From Gilichinskyi gelida (GTDB lineage Bacteria; Acidobacteriota; Thermoanaerobaculia; Gp7-AA8), in assembly GCA_038040385.1 (NCBI GenBank), contig JBBPII010000014.1:62001-126000 (forward strand): DNA of 64,000 nt, read 5' to 3'. The position numbers and the translations under genes are program-made. Numbering within the stretch: position 1 is the first letter of the stretch; each line of letters starts with the position of its first letter. The notes under the pieces were generated by a model. It was not told where the DNA came from and searched no databases. It saw only the letters and a list, made by a program, of their open reading frames with translations. Below are positions 1 to 8,813 of the stretch, in pieces.

Positions 1-237
1 TCGCAGCGTCGCGAGGTGGCGCTTGACGGAGGATTCTTTGAGCGCGCGCACGTCGAAGAGGTAGCGGACGTAGTTGTGGACGACGGTTTTGTCGCAGGCC
101 GCGACCGCGGCGCGGCGGCCGAGGAAATCGGAGAAGCGAGTGAGGTCGAGGTCGTAGGCTCGGACGGTGTGGAGGGAGAGTTTCCGAATGGACTGGCAGT
201 GGCGGATGAATGCGGACGCCGCGTCTCGGAATTGCAC
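1..237 (-). CDS. tyrosine recombinase (XerC/D-like), N-terminal part only
   Basis: The reverse strand from a GTG at 237-235 is open to the window edge (79 codons). It reads like the N-terminal SAM-like core-binding domain of phage-type/Xer integrases: a segment around SIRKLSLHTVRAYDLDLTRF followed by a helix with VHNYVRYL and VKRHLATLR. This domain grips the DNA site; the catalytic R-H-R-Y domain would lie beyond base 1 and is not visible. The start is supported by a GGGAGG Shine-Dalgarno ten bases upstream. Whether it is the chromosomal dimer-resolution recombinase (XerC/D) or a mobile-element integrase cannot be decided from the N-terminus alone. Confidence 0.72.
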   Translation of the reverse strand, partial: MQFRDAASAFIRHCQSIRKLSLHTVRAYDLDLTRFSDFLGRRAAVAACDKTVVHNYVRYLFDVRALKESSVKRHLATLR

Positions 238-442
238 GTCGGTCCTACCTCCCAAAATTGTTGGATGGCGGACGTTACCCGAGTCCGAGGAGTCGAGGCG
301 ACCGGAATTCCGGACGGACGGCGGGCAGGCCGCACGACTCCTGCTGCGGGACTCCCGAAAAGGGTTGCGCAAACCCCCTCATGCTCCTCGGGTAATCTGA
401 CGGAACGCTCGGCGACCGAGCGGGAGAAAAGGAGCAATCGCC

Positions 443-1684
443 ATGAGCACTTTCGGCGCGTGGTCCGAGGTGGGCAAGCTGCGGGTGGTGCTGCTGCATC
501 GGCCGGGAGTCGAGCATCGCCGCACGCTTCCGTGGAACAAAGACGCGCTGCTCTTCGACGACATCCTCGACGTCGAAGAGGCGCGCCCGCAGCACGAGCA
601 GTTCTCGCAGGCCTTGTCGAGCCGCGGCGTGGAAGTGCTCTTTCTGGCGGATCTGCTCGAGGATATCTGCCGCGATCCTTCCGCGCGCGGCGAGGTGTTC
701 CGCGAGGTTCTCGGGGACATCGTCGCGCCGGAGGGCGTGGAGCCGTACGACCTGATCAGCGGCTATCCGCGCACGTGGCAGGAGGCGCCGGCCGTCGAGT
801 GGGAGCCGCTGCCGAATCTCTACTTCATGCGCGATCCCGCCTTCGCCGTCCCCGGCGCCATCGTCCTCTCCCATCCGTTCTGGCCGGCCCGCCGGCGCGA
901 GGCCCGGCTGGTGGCTGCGGTGCTCAAACGACATCCGCGCTTCGAGGGGATGATGATCTACGACGGAATCCTGGCCGATCCCGAAGCGCGGATCGAAGGC
1001 GGCGACGTGCTGGTGGCCGACGAGCACAACGTCATCGTCGGCGTCGGGGAGCGAACCAACGACGCGGGCGCCGCTCACCTGGCGCGCTTCCTGTTCGAGA
1101 AGACTTCGGTGCGGCGCGTGTTCAAGCTGCACATCCCCGCCAAGCGCGAGTTCATGCACCTCGACACCATCATGACCTTCGTCGACCGCGGGCGGCTTCT
1201 CACCATGCCGTACCTTTGGGCGCGGCCGGAGGTGTACGCCCGGATCGCCGCGCGCGCCAAGCGGCAGTGCGAGCGGCTCTCGTTCGCCTATCACGGGCCC
1301 GATCCGGAATCGTTCGCCAAGTCGACGTGGCTGGAGGTGTGGGGGCCCGACGGCTTGGAGAAGCGATACGACGACGAGATGCGGGGGCTGGAAGACTACG
1401 GAGTCATCGACGCCGGACGGACGATCACCGTCGGCGGTTCCGCCGAGCAGTACCCCGCCAGCGAAGACCATGCGGTCGAGGCGTTGCGCGAGCAGTGGAA
1501 CGACGCGGCGAACACCCTGGCGGTCAAGCCGAGACAGGTGGTCTCGTACAGTTCCAACGACCGCACCATCCGCGCGCTGGAAAAAGCCGGCATCGAAGTG
1601 CTGGCCATCGCCGGCAGTGAGCTGGTCCGCGGTCGCGGCGGCGCGCGGTGCATGTCGATGCCGTTGCTGCGCGAAGGGATCTAG
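443..1684 (+). CDS. arcA: arginine deiminase
   Basis: Hydrolyses L-arginine to citrulline and ammonia. At 413 residues it has the usual length. All signature blocks of the guanidino-modifying family are seen: LLFDDIL near residue 36, YFMRDP at 127-132, EGGD at 185-188, MHLDT with H239 and D241, and the C-terminal GGARCMSMPL with the catalytic Cys403. An AGGAG ribosome site precedes the ATG. No ornithine carbamoyltransferase, carbamate kinase or arginine/ornithine antiporter lies nearby, so this is not a classical arcABCD operon. It may serve nitrogen release or acid tolerance instead (inference). The gene diverges from the recombinase at the left edge; the roughly 205-base gap between them holds nothing else I recognise. 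Confidence 0.9.
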   Translation: MSTFGAWSEVGKLRVVLLHRPGVEHRRTLPWNKDALLFDDILDVEEARPQHEQFSQALSSRGVEVLFLADLLEDICRDPSARGEVFREVLGDIVAPEGVEPYDLISGYPRTWQEAPAVEWEPLPNLYFMRDPAFAVPGAIVLSHPFWPARRREARLVAAVLKRHPRFEGMMIYDGILADPEARIEGGDVLVADEHNVIVGVGERTNDAGAAHLARFLFEKTSVRRVFKLHIPAKREFMHLDTIMTFVDRGRLLTMPYLWARPEVYARIAARAKRQCERLSFAYHGPDPESFAKSTWLEVWGPDGLEKRYDDEMRGLEDYGVIDAGRTITVGGSAEQYPASEDHAVEALREQWNDAANTLAVKPRQVVSYSSNDRTIRALEKAGIEVLAIAGSELVRGRGGARCMSMPLLREGI

Positions 1685-1723
1685 TAGCGGCTAAAATCGC
1701 TCGAGTGCACGAAGGAGGACCGA

Positions 1724-1783
1724 ATGGCCAAAGGCAAGAACTCCCGCAAAGAGACGAAGAAGCCGAAGAAGGACAAAAAGTAG
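1724..1783 (+). CDS. 19-residue Lys-rich small protein
   Basis: A short reading frame of 20 codons including stop encodes MAKGKNSRKETKKPKKDKK, ten of whose 19 residues are lysine. It is preceded by a near-perfect AAGGAGG Shine-Dalgarno with optimal spacing, which is the main reason to believe it is translated. It starts 39 bases after arcA and is followed by a strong stem-loop. Similar tiny MAKGxxSRKExKKPKK-type proteins occur in other bacteria as uncharacterised proteins (recollection, not a search). Such a basic peptide could bind nucleic acid, but no function is claimed. Confidence 0.6.
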   Translation: MAKGKNSRKETKKPKKDKK

Positions 1784-1792
1784 TCGGTGAAT

Positions 1793-1827
1793 TGCCGCGT
1801 GCTCCAGCATGTGCGGAGCACGCGGCA
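1793..1827. terminator. 13-bp perfect stem-loop between convergent genes
   Basis: TGCCGCGTGCTCC pairs perfectly with GGAGCACGCGGCA around a 9-base loop. It sits between the small Lys-rich gene and the convergent YtxH gene, where a shared terminator is expected. There is no T-run, so termination may be Rho-assisted or weak. Confidence 0.5.
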
Positions 1828-1832
1828 GCGTC

Positions 1833-2042
1833 TTACGCGTTCGCGACTTTGCGAAGGACGCTCTGAACGTTGTCGACGGAATCCTCGACCACGTCCCTCA
1901 CCTTCTCGGTCACGTCGGCGACCTTCTTCTGCATCTTCTTGCCGGTCATCGGAGCAAACAGCAGAGCCACCGCTGCGCCGGCGAAGGCGCCGAAAGCGAA
2001 CGTCAAAGCGTAACTGCGGAAACCTCTATTTTCATTGACCAT
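1833..2042 (-). CDS. YtxH-like small membrane protein
   Basis: A 69-residue protein starting MVNENRGFRSYALTF. One glycine/alanine-rich transmembrane helix (about residues 11-30, ending LLFAPMTGKK) precedes an amphipathic, charged helix with a heptad-like V/L pattern. This is the YtxH/GvpP-like arrangement often linked to stress response or cell-envelope association. A longer frame extends upstream to 2297, but the conserved family features begin at this ATG, and the upstream part overlaps the exonuclease on the other strand. Stand-alone gene, convergent with the Lys-rich small gene. Confidence 0.7.
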   Translation of the reverse strand: MVNENRGFRSYALTFAFGAFAGAAVALLFAPMTGKKMQKKVADVTEKVRDVVEDSVDNVQSVLRKVANA

Positions 2043-2129
2043 GCTGATCTCTGATGCAAGGCGGCAGCCGCTATTGCCTGTGGAGGCCGCTTTGGGCAGG
2101 ATTCTGCGAAGATTGCCCCTCGCCCGCCC

Positions 2130-2945
2130 ATGATCGTCCACCTCATCGACGGCACCTACGAGCTCTTCCGCCACTTCTACGGCCTGCGGCGCGGCCATGA
2201 GGTCGATCCGCCGATGGGGGCGGTGGCGGGGGTGCTCGGCACGGTGCTGCAGATGCTCGAGGGGGGCGCGACGCACGTCGGCGTGGCTACCGATCACATC
2301 ATCGAGTCGTTCCGCAACGACTTATGGCCGGGGTACAAGACCGGCTTCGGCATCGAGCCGGCGCTCTGGCGGCAGTTCTGGCCGCTCGAAGAGGCCCTCA
2401 TCGCCATGGGCGTCGTCACCTGGCCGATGATCGAGCTCGAGGCGGACGACGCCCTGGCGTCCGCCGCGCATCTCGCGGCCCGCGACGAGCGGGTGGAGAA
2501 GGTGTGCATCTGGACGCCGGACAAGGATCTGGCGCAGTGCGTGGTCGAGGAGCGGGTGGTGCAGGTGGACCGGCGGAGCGGACGGATTCGCGACGCAGCG
2601 GGCGTGCGCGCCAAGTTCGGCGTCGCGCCGGCGCACATCCCCGACTACCTCGCGCTGGTCGGCGACGCCGCGGACGGCTACCCCGGCGTCCGCGGCTGCG
2701 GGCCGAAGACGGCGGCGCGGCTGATCGGGCAGTACGGGCCCATCGAGCAGTTCCCGGCGGAGATGCTCGACGGGCATTACGAGCACGCGCTGCTGTTCAA
2801 AGACCTGGCGACGCTGCGGACGAACGCGCCGCTGTTCGGCGACGTCGAGCAACTCCGCTGGACGGGGCCGTCGTCTTCGTTCGCGTCACTGGCCTTGACG
2901 ATCGACGCCCGCCTGGCGACGCGGGTGGCGGCGATTCGCCGCTAG
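2130..2945 (+). CDS. stand-alone 5'-3' exonuclease (PolA N-domain / flap endonuclease family)
   Basis: The 271 residues match the 5'-nuclease domain otherwise found at the N-terminus of DNA polymerase I. Acidic metal ligands are visible at D7 (LIDGTY), in ELEADDALAS, in TPDKDLAQ and in GDAADGYPG. The helix-hairpin-helix DNA-binding motif follows as GVRGCGPKTAARLI. It should cut RNA primers or 5' flaps in replication and repair. Because no polymerase domain follows, it is a separate nuclease, perhaps an extra copy. Its last 60 bases overlap the convergent DUF1259 gene. Confidence 0.88.
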   Translation: MIVHLIDGTYELFRHFYGLRRGHEVDPPMGAVAGVLGTVLQMLEGGATHVGVATDHIIESFRNDLWPGYKTGFGIEPALWRQFWPLEEALIAMGVVTWPMIELEADDALASAAHLAARDERVEKVCIWTPDKDLAQCVVEERVVQVDRRSGRIRDAAGVRAKFGVAPAHIPDYLALVGDAADGYPGVRGCGPKTAARLIGQYGPIEQFPAEMLDGHYEHALLFKDLATLRTNAPLFGDVEQLRWTGPSSSFASLALTIDARLATRVAAIRR

Positions 2946-4328
2946 TCCGCGCTCGTCGTCGTCCTGGTGCTTCATGTCGGGGTAGCCGAGCTCGCGGGCG
3001 ATGACGCGCCACTCCTCCTGAAAATCGGGGCGCTGGTGGTGCGGGAGGCTGATGCCGCGCGAATAGAAATCGATGTGCAGCATCTCCCCCGCCCATGCCG
3101 CGGCCATCATGTCCGTCTGCGTCGACGGCTGGCTGCTGGGGAAGATGTTCCTTCCCTTCGGAATGCGGAACGCCGGATTGAGGATCACGGCGTAGATCTT
3201 GAGCGCCGCGCGGTCGTTCGCCGCCACCAGCGTAGCAAGCGCCGGCTGCGGCGCGCGTCCGGCGCCCGCTTCGTCCTCGTTCTCGGCGATGACGACCTCG
3301 TACTCCCTGGCGTCGAAGCGGACGATGAGCCGGCGGCCGTTTTCCGTCGCCGCCCATCGCGCGAATCCGGTGCGCGTCTCCAGCGCGCTCTCGCGCACTT
3401 GCTTGCCGGTGAAGCTCGGCCGGAGATCGGCGTCGAAGGCGATGCGCTCGCCGGAAAGGATGAAGGCCCGCGGCGCCACGCCGGTGCGATCGAGCGCCGC
3501 ACGCAGCGTCGCGGCGAGTTTCCTGGCGTCGTCGACGGCCCAGAAATGCATGAAGAAGAGTCGCGGCGTCTCGCCGAGCATGTGGCTGTGCAGCGCGGTC
3601 ACGGCGATGCCGCCGCCGCGGAGTGCTCGAATGACGGGATTGACCTCGGCGGCCACCATCACGAAGTCGCCGCTGATGGCCGCCCGCCCGCGACCCGCGG
3701 GCTGGAAGTTGATCGCCGTGGCCGTCCCCATCGCCGGCGGGATTTCCATTCCCTGCTCGGCGATCGTCTCCGGCCGGGCGATCGAAAACTGATAGACACC
3801 GCCGTTCGCCTTGCCGGCGTGGCCGAGGATGCGATCGAGATCAGCGATCGGAAGATCGAGGGGCGGCGGGCTCGCCGCGGATGCCGGCGCCGCAAGCGGC
3901 GTCTTCGTCAGCGCCAGCGCGTCGTGCAGCGTCCGCGCGAGCGCCGCCGCGTTGCCGTGGCCGCCGAAGTGCACGTACAGCACGCGCGGCGATTCTCCGA
4001 TCAGATGATTGTGCACCGCGCTCTGCTCGATGCCGCCGGACTGCAGCGCGGTGATGACGCGATTCACTTCCGATTCGAGAAGGACCAGATCGCCCATGAC
4101 CATGGCGTGGCCGCCGCTCTCCTTGAACGCCGCCCACGAGCCGAGGGCGAGCGCCGGCTTGAGCGCCACCCCACCGGCGGTGACGGCGAGATCGCTGCGC
4201 GGAAAGCCGACCTTGTAGACGCCGCCCGGCTGCAAGGAGCCGGCGCGGCCGAGGGCCTGCTCGACGGGTTTCCAGTCCGTTTGCGCGTTCGCGGCGGCGA
4301 GGAGGAGCAGGAGCAGCGAGGCGAGCAA
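2886..4328 (-). CDS. secreted protein with two DUF1259 (LppY/LpqO) domains
   Basis: The 480-residue protein starts with a signal peptide (LASLLLLLLAAANAQ). Two tandem copies of a DUF1259-type domain follow, each with the pattern of one EVNxVIxALxxGGI block, an H(N/S)H(L/M)xGExPRxxxxHFxxxG block and a trailing helix; they span roughly residues 20-140 and 150-285. The C-terminal 190 residues are not recognised. DUF1259 proteins are secreted or lipid-anchored and of unknown function. The start is a TTG ten bases after the histidine-kinase stop, with no ATG or GTG before the hydrophobic segment, so translational coupling is likely. The 3' end overlaps the exonuclease tail-to-tail. Confidence 0.75.
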   Translation of the reverse strand: MLASLLLLLLAAANAQTDWKPVEQALGRAGSLQPGGVYKVGFPRSDLAVTAGGVALKPALALGSWAAFKESGGHAMVMGDLVLLESEVNRVITALQSGGIEQSAVHNHLIGESPRVLYVHFGGHGNAAALARTLHDALALTKTPLAAPASAASPPPLDLPIADLDRILGHAGKANGGVYQFSIARPETIAEQGMEIPPAMGTATAINFQPAGRGRAAISGDFVMVAAEVNPVIRALRGGGIAVTALHSHMLGETPRLFFMHFWAVDDARKLAATLRAALDRTGVAPRAFILSGERIAFDADLRPSFTGKQVRESALETRTGFARWAATENGRRLIVRFDAREYEVVIAENEDEAGAGRAPQPALATLVAANDRAALKIYAVILNPAFRIPKGRNIFPSSQPSTQTDMMAAAWAGEMLHIDFYSRGISLPHHQRPDFQEEWRVIARELGYPDMKHQDDDERGLAANRRHPRRQAGVDRQGQ

Positions 4329-4338
4329 CGAGACGATT

Positions 4339-6873
4339 TTACCGCTTGAACTTCGCCACCACCGTGGCGAACTGCAGCGGCTCGACCGGCTTGCGGGCGT
4401 AGGCGGTGAAGCCGGCGCGGAGGATGCGCTCGTCGTCGTGCGGCAGCCCGAGGGCGGTGAGGGCGATGGCCGGGATGTCGCCGATCGTCCCGCGGCGGGT
4501 GCGGAGATAGTCGATCAGCGCGAAGCCGTCCTCGTGCGGCATGGCGATGTCGGAGATCAGGATGTCGGGCGCCTTCTGATCGAGCAGGCGGCAGGCCTGC
4601 GCCACCGACGACGCGGCGCGCACCTCGGCGCCGCAATTGCGGAGCGCGGCGGTGATGACGATGCGGGTGTCGTCGTCGTCATCGACCAGCAGGATCGAGG
4701 TGCCGTGCAGGTCGGCGGCCGGCGCGCGGAGCTCGACGTCGTCTTCGCCCGCCGCACCGGGGCGCTGCGCCAGCGGGAGAGTGATGGTGAACGTGGCCCC
4801 TTTCCCTTCGCCGGCGCTTTCCGCGGCGATCGTGCCGCCGTGCAGCTCGGTGAAGTACTTCACGATGGCCAGGCCGAGTCCCAGCCCGCCGAAGGCGCGG
4901 GTGGTGGACGCCTCCGCCTGGCGGAACGGCTCGAAGACGTGCGGCAGGAACTCCGCGCGGATGCCGAGTCCCTGGTCGCACACTACCATCCGGGCGACGG
5001 CGGGGGTGAGCTTCAGATCGACGTGCACCGTGCTGCCGGGATTGGAGAACTTGATGGCGTTCGACAGCAGGTTCCAGACGATCTGCTGCAGGCGGGTCGG
5101 ATCGCCGATGACGAAGGCCGGCGGCGGCGGATGGGCGAAGTCGAGCCGGATGCGCTTGGCCGTGGCCGCGATGCGCACCGTATCGATGGCGTTGTTCACG
5201 GCGCCGCTGAGATCGACCAGCTCGTTCTGCAGCGCGATCTTGCCGGTGACCACCTTCGAGAGATCGAGAATGTCGTCGATGAGCGAGGCCTGCGTGCGGG
5301 CGCTGCGCTCGATCGTATCCAGCGCGACCTCCTCGGTCTCCTTGTCGATACCCCCCATCCGCAGCATGCGCGCCCATCCGAGGATGGCGGTGAGCGGCGT
5401 GCGCAGCTCGTGGGACAACGTGGCGAGAAACTCGTCCTTGGCGCGATTGGCCTGCTGCGCGTAGCGGTAGAGGCGCGCGTTCTCGATGGCCACGCCGGAG
5501 CGGCGGGCCAACTCGAAGAAGAAGGAGCGATCGGCGTCGGTGTAGCGGCGCCGCGAAGACCTGGTCACGAAGCTGATGACGCCAAGCACGCCGCTGGTGT
5601 GGCGCATGGGGACGATCATCGAGGAAAAGGCGCCGGCGTCGATGATTTGCCCTTCGCCGCTGCGGAGCACGGCGAGGATGGTCGCGTCGTCGGGGCGATA
5701 CGACACCTTGCCGGCGACGGTGACGCGCTCGAAGGTGCCGTCGTCGCGCGCGATGTCCACCGCGCACCAGTCGGCGAGCTTCGGCACGATCAGCCGCGCC
5801 AGCTCGCCCAGCCGCGTCTCGTAGTCGAGCGTTCGATAGAGAACGTTCGCCGCCTCCAGGAGGAACCCGTTCGCTTCCTCATTGCGCGTCCGCTCGTCTT
5901 CGAGACGCCGGCGGTCGCTGACGTCGCGCGTGAAGCAGCGGGTGTGCTTGAAGTCGCCGTCCTCGAACAGCGAGTTCGAGCTGATCTCCACGTAGCGGAT
6001 GGAGCCGTCTTTGGCCAGGAGGCGCGCCTCGCGGTCGCGGATCTCCTCGTTCGCCCACAGCCGGGCGATGATGTCCTCGATGACCGGCTGGTCGGCGTGG
6101 AACTCGGCGATGTTGTGGCCGACGTATTCGGCGCGCGAGTAGCCGAGGAGCTTCAGCTCCGCGTCGTTGGCCCAGAGGATCGTGCCGTCGGGGCCGACCC
6201 AGTGCATGCCCACCGCGGCGTTCTCCACGAAGTCTTTCAGTTCGCTTTCGGCCTGCCGGCGCGACGCGAGCGCGTCGCGTAACGCCTTCTCCAGCTCCTT
6301 GCGATGCTCGACCTCGGCTTCCAGCGCGCCGGCGCGCTGCTGGAGCGCGCTGAGATCGCGAAGGCTCTCCGCCGGCAGCACCAGCGAGTGCGTGTGGCAG
6401 ACCCGGTCGAACGGCTCGCACTGCGCCTCTTTGTAAAAGTTGCCCATCGGATAGGCGCAGAGGAGGGAGAACGAGTACGCGCTGATGAGATCGTTCCACA
6501 GCTCCTCGAGCCGGATGGCACCCTCGGGATTCGAGTCCCGCCACAGCAGATCGACCATCTCGCCATAGGCGCGGATGCTCGACGGCCCGCCGCCGTTGCC
6601 CGTCTTGAGAATGAGGCCGCCGATGTGCTGCTTGAACAGCTCCTCGTCCGGCATCGAGCCGTCCATGAAGGAGGCGAGCGTCTCGCGCGCGTCGGCCAGG
6701 ACGACGTTCTTGGTGTCGAAGCCTTTGGATTTCAGAGATTTGACGAAGCCGTGCCGATGCGGCTCGGTGGCGATGACGATGGCCGGATGCCCGGCGCTGA
6801 GGCCGTCGGCCAGGAACGCCGAGACCGCCTGATAGAGGAAGTCTTCGTTCTCGTAGAACTGGACGGCGTGCAT
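4339..6873 (-). CDS. hybrid sensor histidine kinase (MEDS-PAS-GAF-HisKA-HATPase-REC)
   Basis: A soluble-looking 844-residue sensor kinase. In order: a MEDS/DcmR-type sensory domain (HAVQFYENEDFL at the start, to about 165), a short coiled coil, PAS (about 212-325), GAF (about 345-470), HisKA with phospho-acceptor His488 in LSHELRTPL, an ATPase domain with DQGLGI and GGLGLGLAIVK, and a receiver with Asp775 in ISDIAMP. It probably autophosphorylates and relays to its own receiver; MEDS domains are linked to sensing small hydrocarbon-type ligands in DcmR. The open frame continues upstream into a repeat, so ATG 6873 was chosen at the conserved domain edge. A GTG at 6948 is an alternative. Neither has a clear ribosome site. 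Confidence 0.85.
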   Translation of the reverse strand: MHAVQFYENEDFLYQAVSAFLADGLSAGHPAIVIATEPHRHGFVKSLKSKGFDTKNVVLADARETLASFMDGSMPDEELFKQHIGGLILKTGNGGGPSSIRAYGEMVDLLWRDSNPEGAIRLEELWNDLISAYSFSLLCAYPMGNFYKEAQCEPFDRVCHTHSLVLPAESLRDLSALQQRAGALEAEVEHRKELEKALRDALASRRQAESELKDFVENAAVGMHWVGPDGTILWANDAELKLLGYSRAEYVGHNIAEFHADQPVIEDIIARLWANEEIRDREARLLAKDGSIRYVEISSNSLFEDGDFKHTRCFTRDVSDRRRLEDERTRNEEANGFLLEAANVLYRTLDYETRLGELARLIVPKLADWCAVDIARDDGTFERVTVAGKVSYRPDDATILAVLRSGEGQIIDAGAFSSMIVPMRHTSGVLGVISFVTRSSRRRYTDADRSFFFELARRSGVAIENARLYRYAQQANRAKDEFLATLSHELRTPLTAILGWARMLRMGGIDKETEEVALDTIERSARTQASLIDDILDLSKVVTGKIALQNELVDLSGAVNNAIDTVRIAATAKRIRLDFAHPPPPAFVIGDPTRLQQIVWNLLSNAIKFSNPGSTVHVDLKLTPAVARMVVCDQGLGIRAEFLPHVFEPFRQAEASTTRAFGGLGLGLAIVKYFTELHGGTIAAESAGEGKGATFTITLPLAQRPGAAGEDDVELRAPAADLHGTSILLVDDDDDTRIVITAALRNCGAEVRAASSVAQACRLLDQKAPDILISDIAMPHEDGFALIDYLRTRRGTIGDIPAIALTALGLPHDDERILRAGFTAYARKPVEPLQFATVVAKFKR

Positions 6874-6989
6874 CGGCCGGCCGGTAGTCGGGGAACTGGC
6901 GGGCCAGCTCGTACTGCCGAATGAGGTATCGCTGTTGGTGAGCGTCACGGTGGTTTGGACGACAACCAAAAGCAAGGCGTATGCCGCCA

Positions 6990-7105
6990 CCCTCACCCGG
7001 CCCTTCGCTGCGCTCAGGGCCACCCTCTCCCGCAAGCGGGAGAGGGGCAACTAGGGTCCTTCTCCCGCTTGCGGGAGAAGGTGCCGCGAAGCGGCGGATG
7101 AGGGC
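6990..7105. repeat. palindromic repeat family A, copy 1 (two units)
   Basis: CCCTCACCCGGCCCTTCG starts a pair of stem-loops built on CTCTCCCGCAAGCGGGAGAG and CTTCTCCCGCTTGCGGGAG, closing with GCGGATGAGGGC. It abuts the stop codon of the next minus-strand gene and fills the gap before the histidine kinase. Other copies lie at 11376, 16604 and 21846. Confidence 0.85.
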
Positions 7106-8212
7106 TTACTTTCGCAGCGCGCCGCGTAGCTCGTGCGCCAGCCAGTCGGCCTCGCGCTTGTCCACCGCGGTGATGAACAGCCACGGATACACCTTGCCGT
7201 CGGCGCGCTGGAGGTCGACGTCGTACTTGCCGTTGGCGTACTTGATGACGAAGTCGGCGATGTTGGCGGACGGCATCACCGTCGCGCCGCGGAACATCGA
7301 GAGGAAACGCATCCGCAGCTCGTCGCGGCCAACGCGCAGCAGGCGCGGCGCGAAGAAGAGTCCCATCTGGATGATGGCGATGAGAACGAGCGCCACCGCG
7401 GCGATGCCGAGGTAGATCGCCGTGTCCCACAACTGATCGGGCACCTTCTGGCGCACCGCTACCAAACCCGAAAGCGTCACCACCAGCGTGAAGAGATACC
7501 ACTTCCAGACCCACGTCGGCTTCGGGAAGCGGACCTCCACCGCGCCGTCAGCCGCGCGCTCCAAATGCACCTTCGAGTACTGCGGCTGCGAGACCGTGCG
7601 CGGACGCAGCGACTTCTCGGTCACCTCGGGCGACGACTGCGCGGTGCGATAGACCGGCACGTCGAACGCTCCGGCGAAGCCGCCGCCGTGCGTCTGCACG
7701 GTGATCTGCCACGCGATGCGGCCGTCGTCGCTCTCGCTGGGCTCGCACTCGAATGGGATGTCGAAGCGGAACGGCACCGTCGCGCCGGCCGGCGAGCGGA
7801 CCACGCTTCCCGGCGCGACGTCCAGCACGTCCTCCCACAGCATGTCGTCCGTAGTGTCGCTGCGGTACCGCCGCCAGCACGCCAGCCGCACGCTCATCCC
7901 CTCCCGCAGCGCCCCCTCGGCGCCCTGGACCGTCCCCGCCATCCGCCCACCCACCACGCCCGGCATGGTGTCGAGGCGCAGCACCAGACTGCGGTAGCGG
8001 ATGACCGTGAGGGTGGCGCGGATCGCCAGGCTGAGGAGATAGATCCCGGCCAGGATAAACGGCGAGGCGATCGCCAGCATCAGCGGTCCGCCTCGCGCGA
8101 CGAGCAGCATCACCACGATGAAGCCATTCCAGAATCCGGCGAAGAGCCAGATGAACAGCACGCCGACGATCGACTTGCGATTGACGTTGGGGATCGTCCG
8201 CTGTTCGTTCAC
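7106..8212 (-). CDS. membrane protein of unknown function
   Basis: A 368-residue protein with two N-terminal transmembrane helices (VGVLFIWLFAGFWNGFIVVM and a second near FILAGIYLLSLAI). A soluble region of about 190 residues follows, with beta-rich stretches such as VPFRFDIPFECEPSE. Two more helices (YLFTLVVTLSGLVAV, then AIYLGIAAVALVLIAII) and a 75-residue C-terminal domain complete it. The layout recalls DUF3592-type membrane proteins, but I cannot assign the family firmly. The GTG start overlaps the upstream stop in a GTGA junction, so it is co-translated with the next gene. It is the last member of a four-gene group led by an ECF sigma factor. Confidence 0.65.
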   Translation of the reverse strand: MNEQRTIPNVNRKSIVGVLFIWLFAGFWNGFIVVMLLVARGGPLMLAIASPFILAGIYLLSLAIRATLTVIRYRSLVLRLDTMPGVVGGRMAGTVQGAEGALREGMSVRLACWRRYRSDTTDDMLWEDVLDVAPGSVVRSPAGATVPFRFDIPFECEPSESDDGRIAWQITVQTHGGGFAGAFDVPVYRTAQSSPEVTEKSLRPRTVSQPQYSKVHLERAADGAVEVRFPKPTWVWKWYLFTLVVTLSGLVAVRQKVPDQLWDTAIYLGIAAVALVLIAIIQMGLFFAPRLLRVGRDELRMRFLSMFRGATVMPSANIADFVIKYANGKYDVDLQRADGKVYPWLFITAVDKREADWLAHELRGALRK

Positions 8213-8610
8213 GCCACGCCAATGATCGCATTGAGCCGCCCCACGACGTGCTTCCAGAGGATGTAGTAGAGGACGACGCCGATGGGGAAGAGGAACGGCG
8301 CCACGCGCGGGATCGGAAGCTCGAACAGGTGCGCGATCAACCACCCTCCGGGAGCCAGGAGGAAGGGCAGCAGCGCGCCGAACGCTCCGACCGAGACGTG
8401 CCGTCGCGACAGCAGCGCGACATAGATGATGTTCCACAGCCCCCAAAGGTTCGGCACGATGGTCAGCGGGAAGACGATGACCCGCTCGATCGGCAGAGGG
8501 ATGTGGCAGACGTAGCGGGCGACGGTGAAGGCCGTCATGCCGACGAGCAGGAACAGCGTCGGGACGACGATGCCTGCCATGTACGCGCGGAGATACGGAT
8601 GCTGATTCAT
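8209..8610 (-). CDS. small multi-pass membrane protein
   Basis: A 133-residue protein with about four hydrophobic helices (GIVVPTLFLLVGMTAFTVA, VIVFPLTIVPNLWGLWNIIY, GALLPFLLAPGGWLI, FLFPIGVVLYYILW). No family is recognised. ATG 8610 is preferred over the longer frame because an AGGAG site lies six bases upstream. It lies between a small sigma-linked membrane protein and the larger membrane protein, with 4-base overlap downstream, so the three likely form one operon. Confidence 0.65.
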   Translation of the reverse strand: MNQHPYLRAYMAGIVVPTLFLLVGMTAFTVARYVCHIPLPIERVIVFPLTIVPNLWGLWNIIYVALLSRRHVSVGAFGALLPFLLAPGGWLIAHLFELPIPRVAPFLFPIGVVLYYILWKHVVGRLNAIIGVA

Positions 8611-8621
8611 GGTCGCTCCTC

Positions 8622-8813
8622 TCACAGGTGGTACAGCAGCGCCAGCGCGCTTTCGGGGAAGGCGACGATCGTGGCCAGGACGGCGGCGATGAGGGCCCAG
8701 TCGACGAGCGAGACGCGCAGGGTGCGCTCGTCGAGCCGGCGCCGCATGTCGGGCCAGAGGTCGCGTTTCAACTCGGTGTCGGCGCGGAGATGCTTCAGTC
8801 GGTTCGTATCCAT
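8622..8813 (-). CDS. 63-residue membrane protein linked to ECF sigma factor
   Basis: A short protein with a charged N-terminal half (RLKHLRADTELKRDLWPDMRRRL) and one C-terminal membrane helix (VDWALIAAVLATIVAFPESALALLY). Its start overlaps the end of the sigma-factor gene by 19 bases. That is typical of a cognate anti-sigma or regulator, and the N-terminal amphipathic helix could sequester the sigma factor at the membrane (inference). No zinc-finger cysteines are present. Confidence 0.65.
   Translation of the reverse strand: MDTNRLKHLRADTELKRDLWPDMRRRLDERTLRVSLVDWALIAAVLATIVAFPESALALLYHL

Noticed and set aside
238..442. Integration site or attachment repeat next to the recombinase fragment
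   Set aside because: No direct repeats or tRNA end seen in the gap, and the recombinase type is unknown.
275..1471. 398-codon minus-strand frame over arcA
   Set aside because: Antisense shadow; the plus-strand frame encodes an intact arginine deiminase.
6874..7050. Longer N-terminus for the histidine kinase
   Set aside because: The extension would be translated from a family A repeat and precedes the conserved domain start; a GTG at 6948 is kept only as an alternative.
8213..8446. Longer N-terminus for the 368-residue membrane protein
   Set aside because: Arg/Pro-rich out-of-frame reading of the upstream membrane gene; the GTGA overlap start is better.
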